DNA from: Hyphomicrobium_A sp963812795
GTDB lineage: Bacteria > Pseudomonadota > Alphaproteobacteria > Rhizobiales > Hyphomicrobiaceae
Direction: 5' to 3'
Length of the DNA stretch: 64,000 nucleotides
NCBI GenBank assembly: GCA_963812795.1
Contig: CAWEWG010000017.1
Span: forward strand, 124,001-188,000
Made by a program: the position numbers and the translations under genes
Notes under the pieces: model-generated
Database searches by the model: none
Told to the model about the DNA's origin: nothing
Seen by the model: only the letters and a program-made list of their open reading frames with translations
Shown here: piece by piece, positions 10,746-19,576 of the stretch
Position numbering within the stretch: position 1 is the first letter of the stretch
How the letters are laid out: each line of letters starts with the position of its first letter

Positions 10746-12563
10746 ATGCGTGGTGCGGTTCCTATCGCGCTACTCGCCGCAATGGCTCTCAGCAGCACGG
10801 CGATGGCAAATGATGACGTGTTGAAACTCACAAGCGACCCGAACAATTGGGCCTCGCAGAGCGGCGACTACACGCTGCAGCGCTATTCGAAGCTCGATCA
10901 GATCAACACCACCAACGTCAAGGATCTGAAGGTCGCCTGGACGTTCTCGACAGGCGTGCTGCGCGGACATGAAGGCTCGCCGCTGGTTATCGGCGATACG
11001 CTTTACGCCCATACGCCCTTCCCCAACATCGTCTACGCACTGGATCTCAACGACGAGAACAAGATCATCTGGAAGTACGAGCCCAAGCAGGACCCGTCGG
11101 TCATTCCGATCATGTGCTGTGACACGGTCAACCGCGGCGTAGCCTACGCCGAGGGCAAGATCTTCCTTTATCAGGCGGACACCACCCTGGTGGCGCTCGA
11201 CGCCAAGTCCGGAAAGGAACTGTGGAAGACCGTCAACGGCGACGTTAAGCGCGGCGAGACCGGCACCAACGCTCCCATCGTCATCGGCGACAAGGTGATC
11301 GTCGGCATCTCCGGCGCCGAGTTCGGCGTGCAGGGCTATGTCACCGCCTACAGCTTGGCTGACGGTTCGCGTGCCTGGCGCGCTTATACGATTGGACCCG
11401 ACGATCAAATCCTCTTCGATCCGGAGAAGACGAAGTCGCTCGGCAAGCCGGTCGGCAAGGACAGTTCGCTCAAGACGTGGAACGGCGAGCAGTGGAAGAT
11501 CGGTGGCGGCTCCGCCTGGGGATGGTTCTCCTGGGATCCGAAGCTCAACCTCTTCTATTACGGCACCGCTAACCCATCCACCTGGAACCCGGTGCAGCGC
11601 GCCGGTCCGGACGGCAAGCCAATCGACCAGAAGTGGACGTTGTCGATCATCGCGCGCAATCCGCAGACGGGCGTCGCCGCCTGGGCCTACCAGCTCACGC
11701 CGTTCGACGAGTGGGACTACGACGGCATCAACGAGTCGATCCTGGTCGATGACGTCGAGGTGAAGGGCAAGCGGCACAACGTGCTCGTGCACTTCGATCG
11801 CAACGGTTTCGGCTACACGATCGACCGCGAAAGCGGCATTCCGCTCGTGGCCGAGAAGTTCGATCCGGCCGTCAATTGGTCGAGTGGCGTCGATCTCGAT
11901 CCCAAGAGCGAGCGCTACGGACGACCGACGGTCGTCGCCAAGTACTCAACGTTCCTCAACGGCCAGGACACCAACACCACCAACGTTGTTCCGGCCGCGC
12001 TCGGCACCAAGGATCAGCAGCCGGCCGCCTACTCGCCGCTGACCAAGCTGTTCTACGTGCCGACCAACCACGTCGCCATGGACTACGAGCCCTTCAAGGT
12101 GGAGTACGTCGCCGGCCAGCCCTACGTTGGGGCGACGCTGTCGATGTACCCGCCGCAGGGCGACAAGCACCTTGGCAACTTCATCGCCTGGGACGCTTCG
12201 AAGGGTAAGATCGTCTGGTCGATCCCGGAGAAGTTTTCGGTGTGGTCGGGTGCACTCGCGACAGCGGGCGGCGTCGTGTTCTACGGCACGCTGGAAGGCT
12301 ACCTAAAGGCTGTCGATCAGAAGACCGGTAAGGAACTCTACAGGTTCCGCACGCCGTCCGGCATCATCGGCAACGTCTTCACCTATGGCCACAAGGGCAA
12401 GCAATACGTCGGCGTCTACTCGGGCGTCGGTGGCTGGGCCGGCATCGGCCTAGCCGCGGGCCTCACCAATCCCACCGATGGCCTCGGTGCCGTCGGCGGC
12501 TACGCGGGTCTTTCTCAGTACACCGCTCTGGGCGGCTCGCTCACGGTCTTCTCGCTGCCTTAG
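10746..12563 (+). CDS. xoxF: lanthanide-dependent PQQ methanol/alcohol dehydrogenase, XoxF type
   Basis: Periplasmic quinoprotein that oxidises methanol or other primary alcohols using PQQ and a lanthanide. At 605 residues it is XoxF-sized and has a signal peptide ending at AMA. The vicinal cysteines that close over PQQ are C124-C125 (IMCCDTVN). The catalytic Asp sits in DEWDYDGIN at 324, and two residues later D326 is present: this extra Asp marks lanthanide-dependent enzymes, where calcium MxaF has Ala. The propeller repeats run throughout. GGAGGAG lies just before the ATG. A strong terminator follows, so it is probably monocistronic; no xoxG or xoxJ is adjacent. The exact substrate is inferred from the family. 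Confidence 0.93.
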   Translation: MRGAVPIALLAAMALSSTAMANDDVLKLTSDPNNWASQSGDYTLQRYSKLDQINTTNVKDLKVAWTFSTGVLRGHEGSPLVIGDTLYAHTPFPNIVYALDLNDENKIIWKYEPKQDPSVIPIMCCDTVNRGVAYAEGKIFLYQADTTLVALDAKSGKELWKTVNGDVKRGETGTNAPIVIGDKVIVGISGAEFGVQGYVTAYSLADGSRAWRAYTIGPDDQILFDPEKTKSLGKPVGKDSSLKTWNGEQWKIGGGSAWGWFSWDPKLNLFYYGTANPSTWNPVQRAGPDGKPIDQKWTLSIIARNPQTGVAAWAYQLTPFDEWDYDGINESILVDDVEVKGKRHNVLVHFDRNGFGYTIDRESGIPLVAEKFDPAVNWSSGVDLDPKSERYGRPTVVAKYSTFLNGQDTNTTNVVPAALGTKDQQPAAYSPLTKLFYVPTNHVAMDYEPFKVEYVAGQPYVGATLSMYPPQGDKHLGNFIAWDASKGKIVWSIPEKFSVWSGALATAGGVVFYGTLEGYLKAVDQKTGKELYRFRTPSGIIGNVFTYGHKGKQYVGVYSGVGGWAGIGLAAGLTNPTDGLGAVGGYAGLSQYTALGGSLTVFSLP

Positions 12564-12599
12564 CGCTTCCTCCAAAGGGTCTAAGCCCGCGAGCCACTT

Positions 12600-12636
12600 G
12601 GGGCCGGTGCAGACAAACTGCATCGGCCCCATTTTC
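12600..12636 (+). terminator. intrinsic terminator of xoxF
   Basis: A 13-bp stem (GGGGCCGGTGCAG with CTGCATCGGCCCC, one G-U pair) with loop ACAAA is followed by ATTTTC. Confidence 0.85.
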
Positions 12637-12655
12637 ATTGCGGTGAAGGAGTGTG

Positions 12656-13426
12656 TTAGGCGGCGTGGGCGAGCCCCGGCAGCGCCGCGAGGTCCGCGAA
12701 CCAGCGCTGCATGCGCGCGTCCTGGAATTCAGCGAAGCCTGCATAGAGGGCATCTTTGCCGTGGGCGGGGAGCCCGAGCAGCGTCTGCTTCATCTGGTCG
12801 ACGAGTGTTTCATCCACGTTCGTGCGGACGATGAATGGCGGCGTCGGCAGGTCGTCGAGGCGGGCCAATATCTTCGTGCGTTCGGCATTGCTCGGCTGTG
12901 CGAGCCAGACGTCCTCGTAGACCATTGTCGCGTCGATGCCGCCAGAGAGGACGGCGTCGATCTGCCCCTGCCACGCTGCAACGGGAAAGGCATTAAAGAA
13001 ATCCTTGAGCACCAGTCCCTCGCGGCCGAGCAGGACCGAGGGCGAGAAGTAGCTCGTCGTGCAGTAGGTGTTGATATAGCCGAGCCGTTTGCCGCGCAGG
13101 TCGTGCCAGCTCGTGGCGGGGTTCTCCTTGGCAACGACGAAGACGCTGCTTTGCGCTGCGCGCTTGGTGATCGGCGTCATGGCGCTGACGATGCCGCGAT
13201 AGGGCGCGTCGCGCAGAAAGAAGCAGTTGGACGAGGGAAGATAGGAGAATTCGAACAGCTGCTGCCGCAGCGCTGTCGTCAGCACATCGAGATCCGTGTA
13301 GCTCGTGATGCTACAAGCCGTCGAGCGGGCAAATGCCGTCCAGGCTGCATCGTCGAACGGAAAGTCAAGGTTGGCGTCAAAGCCTCCCTCAATTCGATGA
13401 TTGCGCGTCGCGGGCGCTTCGGGCAT
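12656..13426 (-). CDS. PhnD/SsuA-like solute-binding protein without a signal peptide
   Basis: 256 residues with the phosphonate-binding-like fold: a HDLRGKRLGYINTYCTTSYFSP stretch resembles the DLRGKxxxxxxxxSxSG loop of PhnD-type proteins, followed by VAAWQGQIDAVLSGGIDATMVYED. The start at 13426 follows GAGGATG and gives no export signal, and none is visible in other frames upstream. That is unusual for a binding protein and suggests a cytoplasmic ligand sensor or a start lost upstream. It is convergent with xoxF and co-oriented with the SoxYZ-like gene. Ligand unknown. Confidence 0.7.
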   Translation of the reverse strand: MPEAPATRNHRIEGGFDANLDFPFDDAAWTAFARSTACSITSYTDLDVLTTALRQQLFEFSYLPSSNCFFLRDAPYRGIVSAMTPITKRAAQSSVFVVAKENPATSWHDLRGKRLGYINTYCTTSYFSPSVLLGREGLVLKDFFNAFPVAAWQGQIDAVLSGGIDATMVYEDVWLAQPSNAERTKILARLDDLPTPPFIVRTNVDETLVDQMKQTLLGLPAHGKDALYAGFAEFQDARMQRWFADLAALPGLAHAA

Positions 13427-13566
13427 GGCGCATCCTCGCCTGGGTTGCGGTCTCTCCTCTCGCCAGCGTTAGTTCGGATGAGTGAATGCTTCTGTGCACG
13501 CCGAAGGTGCGGCCGCGGGTTAGCCGCTACCGTGGTTTATGAAGTGAAAACGCGCGTTCGTGAGTT

Positions 13567-14364
13567 GTTATGAACCGCTGGGAAGCGACTTGCCGGCGAA
13601 ATGCGTGCCGTTGCTGTCCTTCGCGCGCACTTCCAGGGCGTCTGTGTCGGCGGCGTCGTAGTTGAAGCGGAGGTTAGGATCCTCCGAGATGGAAATGCCG
13701 CCCTCCATGCGCAGCAGCCGCGCGTCACCTCAACGAGGTCGACGTAGCGCGCCGGCGTATAGCCGCGCGAGACGATATCCATCTGCATGCCGGTGAAGTT
13801 GGGGTGACGGATCATCACGATGCCTTCGCGCCAGCTCGGCTCGCGCGCCGTATCGGCGATTGTCTTCACCACAACCCGACCGAGGCTGGCGAGAGCCGCA
13901 TCGGCATCCTTCGAAGCGGGCGCCGAGCAGCCACCGGCGGCCCTGACGAACTTGGTCGCCATATGCAGCTTGCCGTCTTTCGTCTCGAGGATGGCGCGCA
14001 CTTTGGAGAAATTGTCGATGCGAACGCGCGTCATCAGCTTGCGCTCGCCGACGGCGGCGTTGGCGATGAAGGCATCGCCGAAGCGGAAGGTCGCGGCCAC
14101 CGGTGCCGGGTTGCGATCGATGATGAGGGTGATCGCCTTCGCCTCGTTGGCGATGCCCGGCGGCAGATGAATGGCGATCGGCACGATCGCCGCGTCCTCG
14201 GCCTGCTCGGGGGCGTAGAGCGCCACGGCGCCGTCGTTCTCAGCTATGGCGCGTCCTTCGAATACGCCGGCGTGAATGTCGGGCCAGGGGTCGTCGCCGG
14301 CTCGTACGGCTGTATGGGCGAAGGCGAGGACGAGGCTCAGACAGAGTGTCCGTGGCAGGCGCAT
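13567..14364 (-). CDS. quinoprotein dehydrogenase-associated SoxYZ-like carrier protein (apparent frameshift)
   Basis: Secreted protein with an N-terminal signal peptide (ends near VRAG), a SoxY-like immunoglobulin domain ending in VRAAGGCSAPASKDADAAL with Cys146, and a SoxZ-like domain (RHPNFTGMQMDIVSRGYTPARYV). The C-terminal part (LLRMEGGISISEDPNLRF through FAGKSLPSGS) is in another frame, joined near 13727 where GCGCGGCTG would need to be two bases shorter. Fused SoxYZ-like proteins of this kind occur next to PQQ dehydrogenases in methylotrophs, matching the xoxF context. Their precise role is unsettled. The frame break looks like a sequence error because both sides are conserved. Confidence 0.75.
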
Positions 14365-14645
14365 CGGGGGCGTCCTCTGGCAAGCGACGAACGGCGCTGC
14401 GGTTCGCCGGTGGCGAAATAGCCGATTGGGCCTCGGGCTCCGGCGCGATCGTTCGCAATTCGACGATCCACGGATATAGCATCAACGGCTTGTGGGTTTC
14501 CGTGTGTTGCGTGGCAATGGAAGGTGGAAGTTTCGCCGGGTTGAGCGGGCCGCGCCGTGGTCGGGGGAGATCCTTACTCGTCCGCGGGGGCCGCTCGTGC
14601 CATGCGAAAGTCGTGTCACCCGGCCGAAATGCTCGGTTTTTCGTT
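14365..14645. promoter_or_regulatory. divergent intergenic region between the SoxYZ-like gene and the NlpC/P60-like gene
   Basis: About 280 bp between two divergent genes, so it probably carries promoters for both. No specific operator or riboswitch was recognised. The open frame of the downstream gene continues into it, but the extra residues look non-coding. Confidence 0.35.
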
Positions 14646-16754
14646 ATGCCCGGGTCGCTTGGCCCCCTCGAAAGCGCGACCGTTACCGAAGTTTCCCGAG
14701 GCGATAAATTTTGCCATGATCTCGGCCAAAGCTTTCACAATAAGCTTGCATTGCCGACGCGGAGCGCCTGGGGGCCCCCATTGTTTCCTGAACGCCAAAT
14801 TGCCGCCGCCACGACAGCACTGTTGCTGGTCGCGAATGCATTTGTAGCCTCGGGTGCCAGCGCACAGAGCGATGCTCCGCCGACCCGCTGTGAGGAAGCA
14901 GCCCAGCTCACCGTCCTGACTTCGCCGATGGCACCGTGGAAGGGCGCGCCCCTGCGTGTCGTCTTCGCTGCCGAAGGGCCGTTGCAGGGTGAACTGTCGC
15001 TCATCGCTCCCGACGGAAAAGTGGCGATGGCAACGCGTGAGCGGCGCGGTGGCCCTCCGTACTTCTGGGTCGCCGAGGTGGCGTCGCCTTCGGTCGGAAA
15101 GTGGCAGGCCAAGCTGGCGCGTGACGGGGACACGACGGAATGCGCGACGATCACGCGCGAAATCGCCGTACAGCGTAACCCTTCAGGTGCGCCGCGAGGC
15201 AGCGCGAAAAGCGTCTGGCCGTTGCGCGACACGTGGAACCGCAACACCGAGAACCTCTATTCGGCGTGGATCGAGAAATTGTTCGACGCGCCACAAAGCG
15301 AGCAGCTGTCGTGGCCGGCGTTGCACGAAGTGCTGCGCGACCCCAATCGCAACTTGCTGTTCAACCACCTTGGCCTCGGCGAGGACCAGAAGAAGCTCGT
15401 AATAAAGCCCGACTGCGCCGACCTCCCCTATTTCCTGCGCGGCTACTTCGCATTCAAGATGGGATTGCCGTTCGGCTATTCGAAATGCACGCGCGGCGGT
15501 GGCGGCAAGCCTCCGCAATGCCCGGCGTGGTGGAACATCCAGAAAGAGGAGCCGCCGCCGGCTCCGCTGCCCGATCAGACCGTTGCCTTCTCCGGCGGCG
15601 GTGGTGGCGGCTTCTTCGGCATGTTCGAGCCGCCGCCAGCGGCGCGCGCCCGCGCCGCGGCACAACGCATGCCGCAGCGGCCGGCCGGTCTGGTGCCCGG
15701 ATTTGGCTTCTATTTGCGCCAGACGGTCGCCAACGGCGTGCATTCGGGTGCGGGCCGCACGGCGGCCGACGACGACGACAGCGACTACTATCCCGTGACC
15801 CTGAAACAGGAGACGCTGCGGCCCGGCACCATCTACGCCGATCCCTACGGGCACGTGCTCGTCATCTCCAAGCGCATCGCGCAGTCCGACGCCGGCGCCG
15901 GCGTCTTCCTTGCCGTCGACGGTCAGCCTGACGGCACCGTCGCCCGCAAGCGCTTCTGGCGCGGCAATTTCCTCTTTGCGCAGGATCCCGGCCTCGGTGG
16001 CCCCGGCTTCAAGCGCTTCCGGCCCATCGTCTCCGGCAAGAGCGGCCTGCGCCGCCTCAGCAACGAGGAGATCGCCAAGGATCCCGACTACGGCGATTTC
16101 TCGCTCGAGCAGAGCAAACTCGACATCGAGGCATTCTACGATCGCATGGACGACGTGATGTCGCCGGCGCCGCTCGATCCGCTGCGCGCCATGAAGGAGG
16201 CAATCACCTCGCTCGAGGAGCAGGTGAACGCCCGCGTCACATCGGTGGAGAACGGCCGCAAGTACCAGACCGGCGGTGGCGCCGAGGTGGCCATGCCCGA
16301 TGGCCCATCGATCTTCGAGACGACCGGTGCCTGGGAGGACTTCGCCACACCGTCACGCGATCTGCGCCTGCTGATCGCCATCGACGTGGTGCGCGGCTTT
16401 CCCGAGCGCGTCGGGCGCCGCCCCGAACGCTACGCGATGCCGGCGGGCAAGAGCATCGCCGACGTGAAAGCCGAGATGGAGGGCGTGCTCGCCACGGAGC
16501 TGGCGGCACGCAAGTTCTCCTATGCGCGCACGGACGGTTCCGCCTGGACGCTGGCTCTGAAGGACGTGGTCGATCGCACGGCGGCGCTGGAGATGGCCTA
16601 CAACATCAATGATTGCGCCGAGCTGCGCTGGGGCGCTGCGGACGGCAGCGAGGAAGCTGCGACGTGCAAGCGACGGGCGCCTGGTGCACAGCGCGGCAAG
16701 ATGACGGAGTACCGGGCCTGGTTCAACGAGCGCCGGCGTCCCGCCCGCGGCTAG
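14646..16754 (+). CDS. large exported protein of unknown function with an NlpC/P60-like core
   Basis: Not a recognised family. The frame is open from 14346; ATG 14646 is used here, but a TTG near 14750 would place a signal-like segment (ATTALLLVANAFVASGASAQ) at the N-terminus and may be right. Residues follow the 14646 start. A beta-rich domain comes first. Then KPDCADLPYFLRGYF with Cys257 resembles the catalytic-Cys helix of NlpC/P60 peptidases. About 145 residues later LRPGTIYADPYGHVLVISKR with His403 resembles their LxPGDxxxxxHVGIY strand. Between them is a Gly/Pro-rich insertion. A C-terminal region of about 250 residues is helical. The fold is an inference from these two motifs. Confidence 0.6.
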   Translation: MPGSLGPLESATVTEVSRGDKFCHDLGQSFHNKLALPTRSAWGPPLFPERQIAAATTALLLVANAFVASGASAQSDAPPTRCEEAAQLTVLTSPMAPWKGAPLRVVFAAEGPLQGELSLIAPDGKVAMATRERRGGPPYFWVAEVASPSVGKWQAKLARDGDTTECATITREIAVQRNPSGAPRGSAKSVWPLRDTWNRNTENLYSAWIEKLFDAPQSEQLSWPALHEVLRDPNRNLLFNHLGLGEDQKKLVIKPDCADLPYFLRGYFAFKMGLPFGYSKCTRGGGGKPPQCPAWWNIQKEEPPPAPLPDQTVAFSGGGGGGFFGMFEPPPAARARAAAQRMPQRPAGLVPGFGFYLRQTVANGVHSGAGRTAADDDDSDYYPVTLKQETLRPGTIYADPYGHVLVISKRIAQSDAGAGVFLAVDGQPDGTVARKRFWRGNFLFAQDPGLGGPGFKRFRPIVSGKSGLRRLSNEEIAKDPDYGDFSLEQSKLDIEAFYDRMDDVMSPAPLDPLRAMKEAITSLEEQVNARVTSVENGRKYQTGGGAEVAMPDGPSIFETTGAWEDFATPSRDLRLLIAIDVVRGFPERVGRRPERYAMPAGKSIADVKAEMEGVLATELAARKFSYARTDGSAWTLALKDVVDRTAALEMAYNINDCAELRWGAADGSEEAATCKRRAPGAQRGKMTEYRAWFNERRRPARG

Positions 16755-16927
16755 CTGCGCGTTGACATCACCTCTTGACGATGCCGAACCGGCTGCGCTT
16801 GCGCATGCGCTCGATAGCGTGATGCTCGGTGCGAAGGTCTGTGTTGCTCAAGCTCCCGAGCTGTCTGCGGAACATCGTCGGCATTTGTGAGTTCCGCCCC
16901 CAACTCAAACCACCTCGGGAGATGAAC

Positions 16928-17254
16928 ATGGCACGAGCAAAATCACGTATTGCGCTAAGCGCATTGGCTCTGCTCGCAACCACGGGCGTTGCTTCCGCCG
17001 CGCCGTTCAGCACGACGGGGCACGAAGCGAAATCGCAGGTGGAAAAAGTGGACTACCGTCGATGCTGGATTGAAGACGGGGAGGAAGTCTGCCGTTACGT
17101 CTCTGACTACGACGAGCTCGACGACGAGTACGCGGATGATGATGTGTACGCCTACGAACCGGGCCCACCCGTCATCCTGGGCTTCGGCATCGGCGGCGGC
17201 GGCTTCCACGGTCACGGTCATGGCCACGGCGGACACGGCCACGGACACCGCTGA
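16928..17254 (+). CDS. small secreted protein with acidic segment and His/Gly-rich tail
   Basis: 108 residues from ATG 16928 (spacing from GGGAG favours it over the ATG at 16922). The signal peptide ends at ASAA. Two Cys sit in RRCWIEDGEEVCRYVS. An acidic run (YDELDDEYADDDVY) follows, then a glycine-rich segment and a tail of alternating His and Gly ending HGHR. Such tails bind divalent metals in other proteins, and the acidic run could also bind cations. It is not an EF-hand. Its family is not recognised. It lies downstream of the NlpC/P60-like gene on the same strand, 173 bp away. Confidence 0.7.
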   Translation: MARAKSRIALSALALLATTGVASAAPFSTTGHEAKSQVEKVDYRRCWIEDGEEVCRYVSDYDELDDEYADDDVYAYEPGPPVILGFGIGGGGFHGHGHGHGGHGHGHR

Positions 17255-17365
17255 CGCCGCTCCAGATCCTGACGCCACTGCAGCGCAGCCCCGGAACACA
17301 ACTTCGGGGCTGCGTCGCGAGCGCCGAGCGTAGTGGATCGCAGGCAATCGTAGATTCGCCGGGTT

Positions 17366-17413
17366 TGGCGCACCCGAACGGCATCGAACCCCTGGCCTAT
17401 GCCTTCGGAGGGC
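17366..17413 (-). repeat. diverged copy of the tRNA-Arg(CCG) 3' half (candidate att site)
   Basis: 48 bp match the tRNA-Arg gene from its CCA end into the anticodon stem (compare 20568-20615), in the same orientation, with four mismatches. The rest of the tRNA is absent. This is what remains when an island integrates into the 3' half of a tRNA gene. It lies just past the stop of the SRPBCC gene. Confidence 0.75.
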
Positions 17414-17420
17414 CGCGCGA

Positions 17421-17828
17421 TCATTTTGCGCGAGCCAGCGCGTCCAAAGTCGTCTTCATGACGGCCATGCCCTGTTCGATCATGACCTCGATCTGGCCTT
17501 TCATATCGTGCGGCAGGAGATCGGCAATCCATACAACGCGACTGCCTTCGTTCGCTCCGGCAAAGACCTGAACCGACGCGTTGTAATGCGACATTCCAGC
17601 CCCCACTGCGGACCAGACCAGCCGTCGCGCCGCATCATCAAGATCGACGATCGGCTCGCGGACCTCCATGCCATTGCCGAAGGTCACGACGCGAGCCCCG
17701 GGCTCGAGGCGAGTGGCAATGACAAATCCGGGCACCAAACGCGTGTGCAACGCGCCGATATCGCGAATTGCCGCCCACACGTCTTCTGGTCGCGCCTTGG
17801 TTTCGATCTCCTTGCGAATAGACGCCAT
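17421..17828 (-). CDS. SRPBCC (polyketide cyclase/START-like) family protein
   Basis: 135 residues with the helix-grip fold pattern: the N-terminal KEIETKARPEDVWAAIRDIG is the typical SRPBCC opening (xxxxAPxExVWxxLxD), and the C-terminal long helix is GQIEVMIEQGMAVMKTTLDAL. Such proteins bind hydrophobic ligands or act as cyclases or dehydratases. It is 29 bp downstream of the KAS III-like gene on the same strand, so the two may work on one acyl product. It is the last gene of the putative mini-island. Function beyond fold is inferred. Confidence 0.75.
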   Translation of the reverse strand: MASIRKEIETKARPEDVWAAIRDIGALHTRLVPGFVIATRLEPGARVVTFGNGMEVREPIVDLDDAARRLVWSAVGAGMSHYNASVQVFAGANEGSRVVWIADLLPHDMKGQIEVMIEQGMAVMKTTLDALARAK

Positions 17829-17857
17829 CGCCGCTCACCCTTTTCGTTGTTATCTCC

Positions 17858-19000
17858 CTATCGCTTCCTGACGAACACCGTGCCGATCGAATAGCCAGCG
17901 CCGAAGCTGCAGATTAGTCCCGTGTCGCCAGCAGCGAAGTCATCATTGGCCGTGTGGAAGGCGATGATCGAGCCGGCCGAGCTGGTGTTGGCGAAAGTGT
18001 CGAGAATGATGACGTTCTCGCCTGGCGCGGGCTCGCGGCCCAGAACCTTGCGACCGATCATTTCGTTCATGTTGATATTGGCCTGGTGCAGCCAAAGCCG
18101 CTTGAGGCGCTGCGGATCGAAGCCGATGTCGCTCGCGTGATCGAGAATCATCTCGCAGACCATCGGCACCACCTCGCGGTACACTTTGCGGCCTTCCTGA
18201 ACGAACAGCTTGTCCTTGGCGCCAATACCTTCCGGAGCCGCGCGGTTCAGGAATCCGAAATTGTTGCGAATGTTGTTGGAGAACACGGTCTTCAGTCTCG
18301 TGCCCAGGATGTCCCAGCCGCCGCTGGCCTGCGAGGCGTCTTCCAGGATAACAGCGGTCGCAGCATCGCCGAAGATGAAGTGGCAGTCGCGGTCGGTGAA
18401 GTTCAGGTGACCGGAGCAGATCTCGGGATTGACCATCAGCACCGACTTGGTCGAGCCGGTGGCGATGAAGTCGCTTGCGGTCTTGATGCCAAAGGTGGCT
18501 GACGAGCAAGCCACGTTCATGTCGAAAGCGAAGCCATCGATGCCGAGGGCCTTCTGAACCTCAATGGCCATGGCCGGATAGGCACGCTGCATGTTTGAGG
18601 CCGCACAAATCACCGCGCCGATTTCGGCAGCCGGCTTGCCCCAGCTCTGAAGTGCGTCCTTGGCCGCGGCGGTGGCCATTTGGGCAAGGATGGAGATCTC
18701 ATCGTTGGAGCGTTCGGGCAAGATGGGGCGCATGACGGCGGGGTCGAGGATACCCGTCTTGTTCATCACGTGGCGTGACTTGATACCGGAGGCCTTCTCG
18801 ATGAACTCTGCGGAAGAGGGCACCAGAGCTGCGATGCTGCCGGCGCCGATGAGGTCGGCGTTATCGGCGTTGAAGGACTCAACGTAGGCGTTGAAGGTTT
18901 CGACGAGTTCGGTGTTCGAAATGCTGAGCGGGGGAATGTAGAGTCCCGTTGCGGCGATGACGGCCTGATGCACGGCTATAAATCCCGATGGCGCGGGCAC
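17858..19000 (-). CDS. beta-ketoacyl-ACP synthase III-like condensing enzyme
   Basis: 380-residue thiolase-fold enzyme. The Cys-His-Asn triad is visible: Cys165 in NVACSSATFG, His305 in WLHQANINMNEM and Asn338 in TFANTSSAGS. It is longer than housekeeping FabH (about 320 residues) because of an N-terminal insertion (YVESFNADNADL, residues 40-50) seen in secondary KAS III homologues that make specialised acyl chains. The start is a GTG at 19000; it is weakly supported, and a later start is possible. Located inside the tRNA-flanked island with an SRPBCC gene, it is unlikely to be the essential FabH. Confidence 0.82.
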   Translation of the reverse strand: MPAPSGFIAVHQAVIAATGLYIPPLSISNTELVETFNAYVESFNADNADLIGAGSIAALVPSSAEFIEKASGIKSRHVMNKTGILDPAVMRPILPERSNDEISILAQMATAAAKDALQSWGKPAAEIGAVICAASNMQRAYPAMAIEVQKALGIDGFAFDMNVACSSATFGIKTASDFIATGSTKSVLMVNPEICSGHLNFTDRDCHFIFGDAATAVILEDASQASGGWDILGTRLKTVFSNNIRNNFGFLNRAAPEGIGAKDKLFVQEGRKVYREVVPMVCEMILDHASDIGFDPQRLKRLWLHQANINMNEMIGRKVLGREPAPGENVIILDTFANTSSAGSIIAFHTANDDFAAGDTGLICSFGAGYSIGTVFVRKR

Positions 19001-19111
19001 AAACCCGAGGGCCTACTGGTTGGAACGATAGCACGCCCAACGGCCGCGTCATTCCATCTCGCCAGCAGACATCGGGCCGCGGACGTGATGGGCCATGATG
19101 AAACGTAAATT

Positions 19112-19576
19112 TCACCGTGACGTCGGTGAAAAGCCGGGAGGAGTTGTCTGCCAAGCATAGCCGGCGACACCTTTCGCTCTGCCGTGGGCAAACAGCTTGC
19201 TCATGTACCCGCGGTCAAAGCGCAACTTATAGGGCTCCGTGAAGTCGTCCTCGATCAAAGCCAGGTTGAAAGCAATATGGTCGCGCTGCGTGGTCGTATA
19301 GATCCGATAGAGTTCTCCGACGGCATTGCTTGCGATCATCGTGGTGATGGCGCGACCGGCGATTGACAGCGTCCCGCGCTCTACCTCCTCGGGTTCAGGA
19401 CTGACTCGACCATTGCGGATGATGTAAGCCGCTGGTCGCACCTTCGCAGTGAAAGTTTTGATGATTGCTGCCATGTCGAGGGATGGAGGATAGAGAAACA
19501 TCTGCGACACCGTCCCCCCGTCGACGTGCATCTCCTGATGGCGTCCATCTTGAAGAGTTGCGTCAGCGTCCTTCAA
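19112..19576 (-). pseudogene. 3' fragment of a patatin-like phospholipase gene
   Basis: Contains the C-terminal portion of bacterial patatin-like lipases: EMHVDGGTVSQMFLYPP with the catalytic-dyad Asp (DGG), then AYIIRNGRV, IAGRAITTMI, ELYRIYTTTQRD and a final GYAWQTTPPGF. The N-terminal half with the GxSxG nucleophile and oxyanion hole is missing, and upstream sequence is unrelated. The apparent TTG start is only where the open frame happens to begin. It is probably a gene cut during island insertion or decay. It lies upstream of the KAS III-like gene on the same strand. Confidence 0.75.

Noticed and set aside
15590..15660. Collagen-like or PE/PGRS-like repeat in the NlpC/P60-like protein
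   Set aside because: The glycine run is a single short stretch, not a periodic repeat.
17370..17413. A second complete tRNA-Arg gene
   Set aside because: Only the 3' half is present; D arm and 5' acceptor strand are missing and the T arm carries mismatches.
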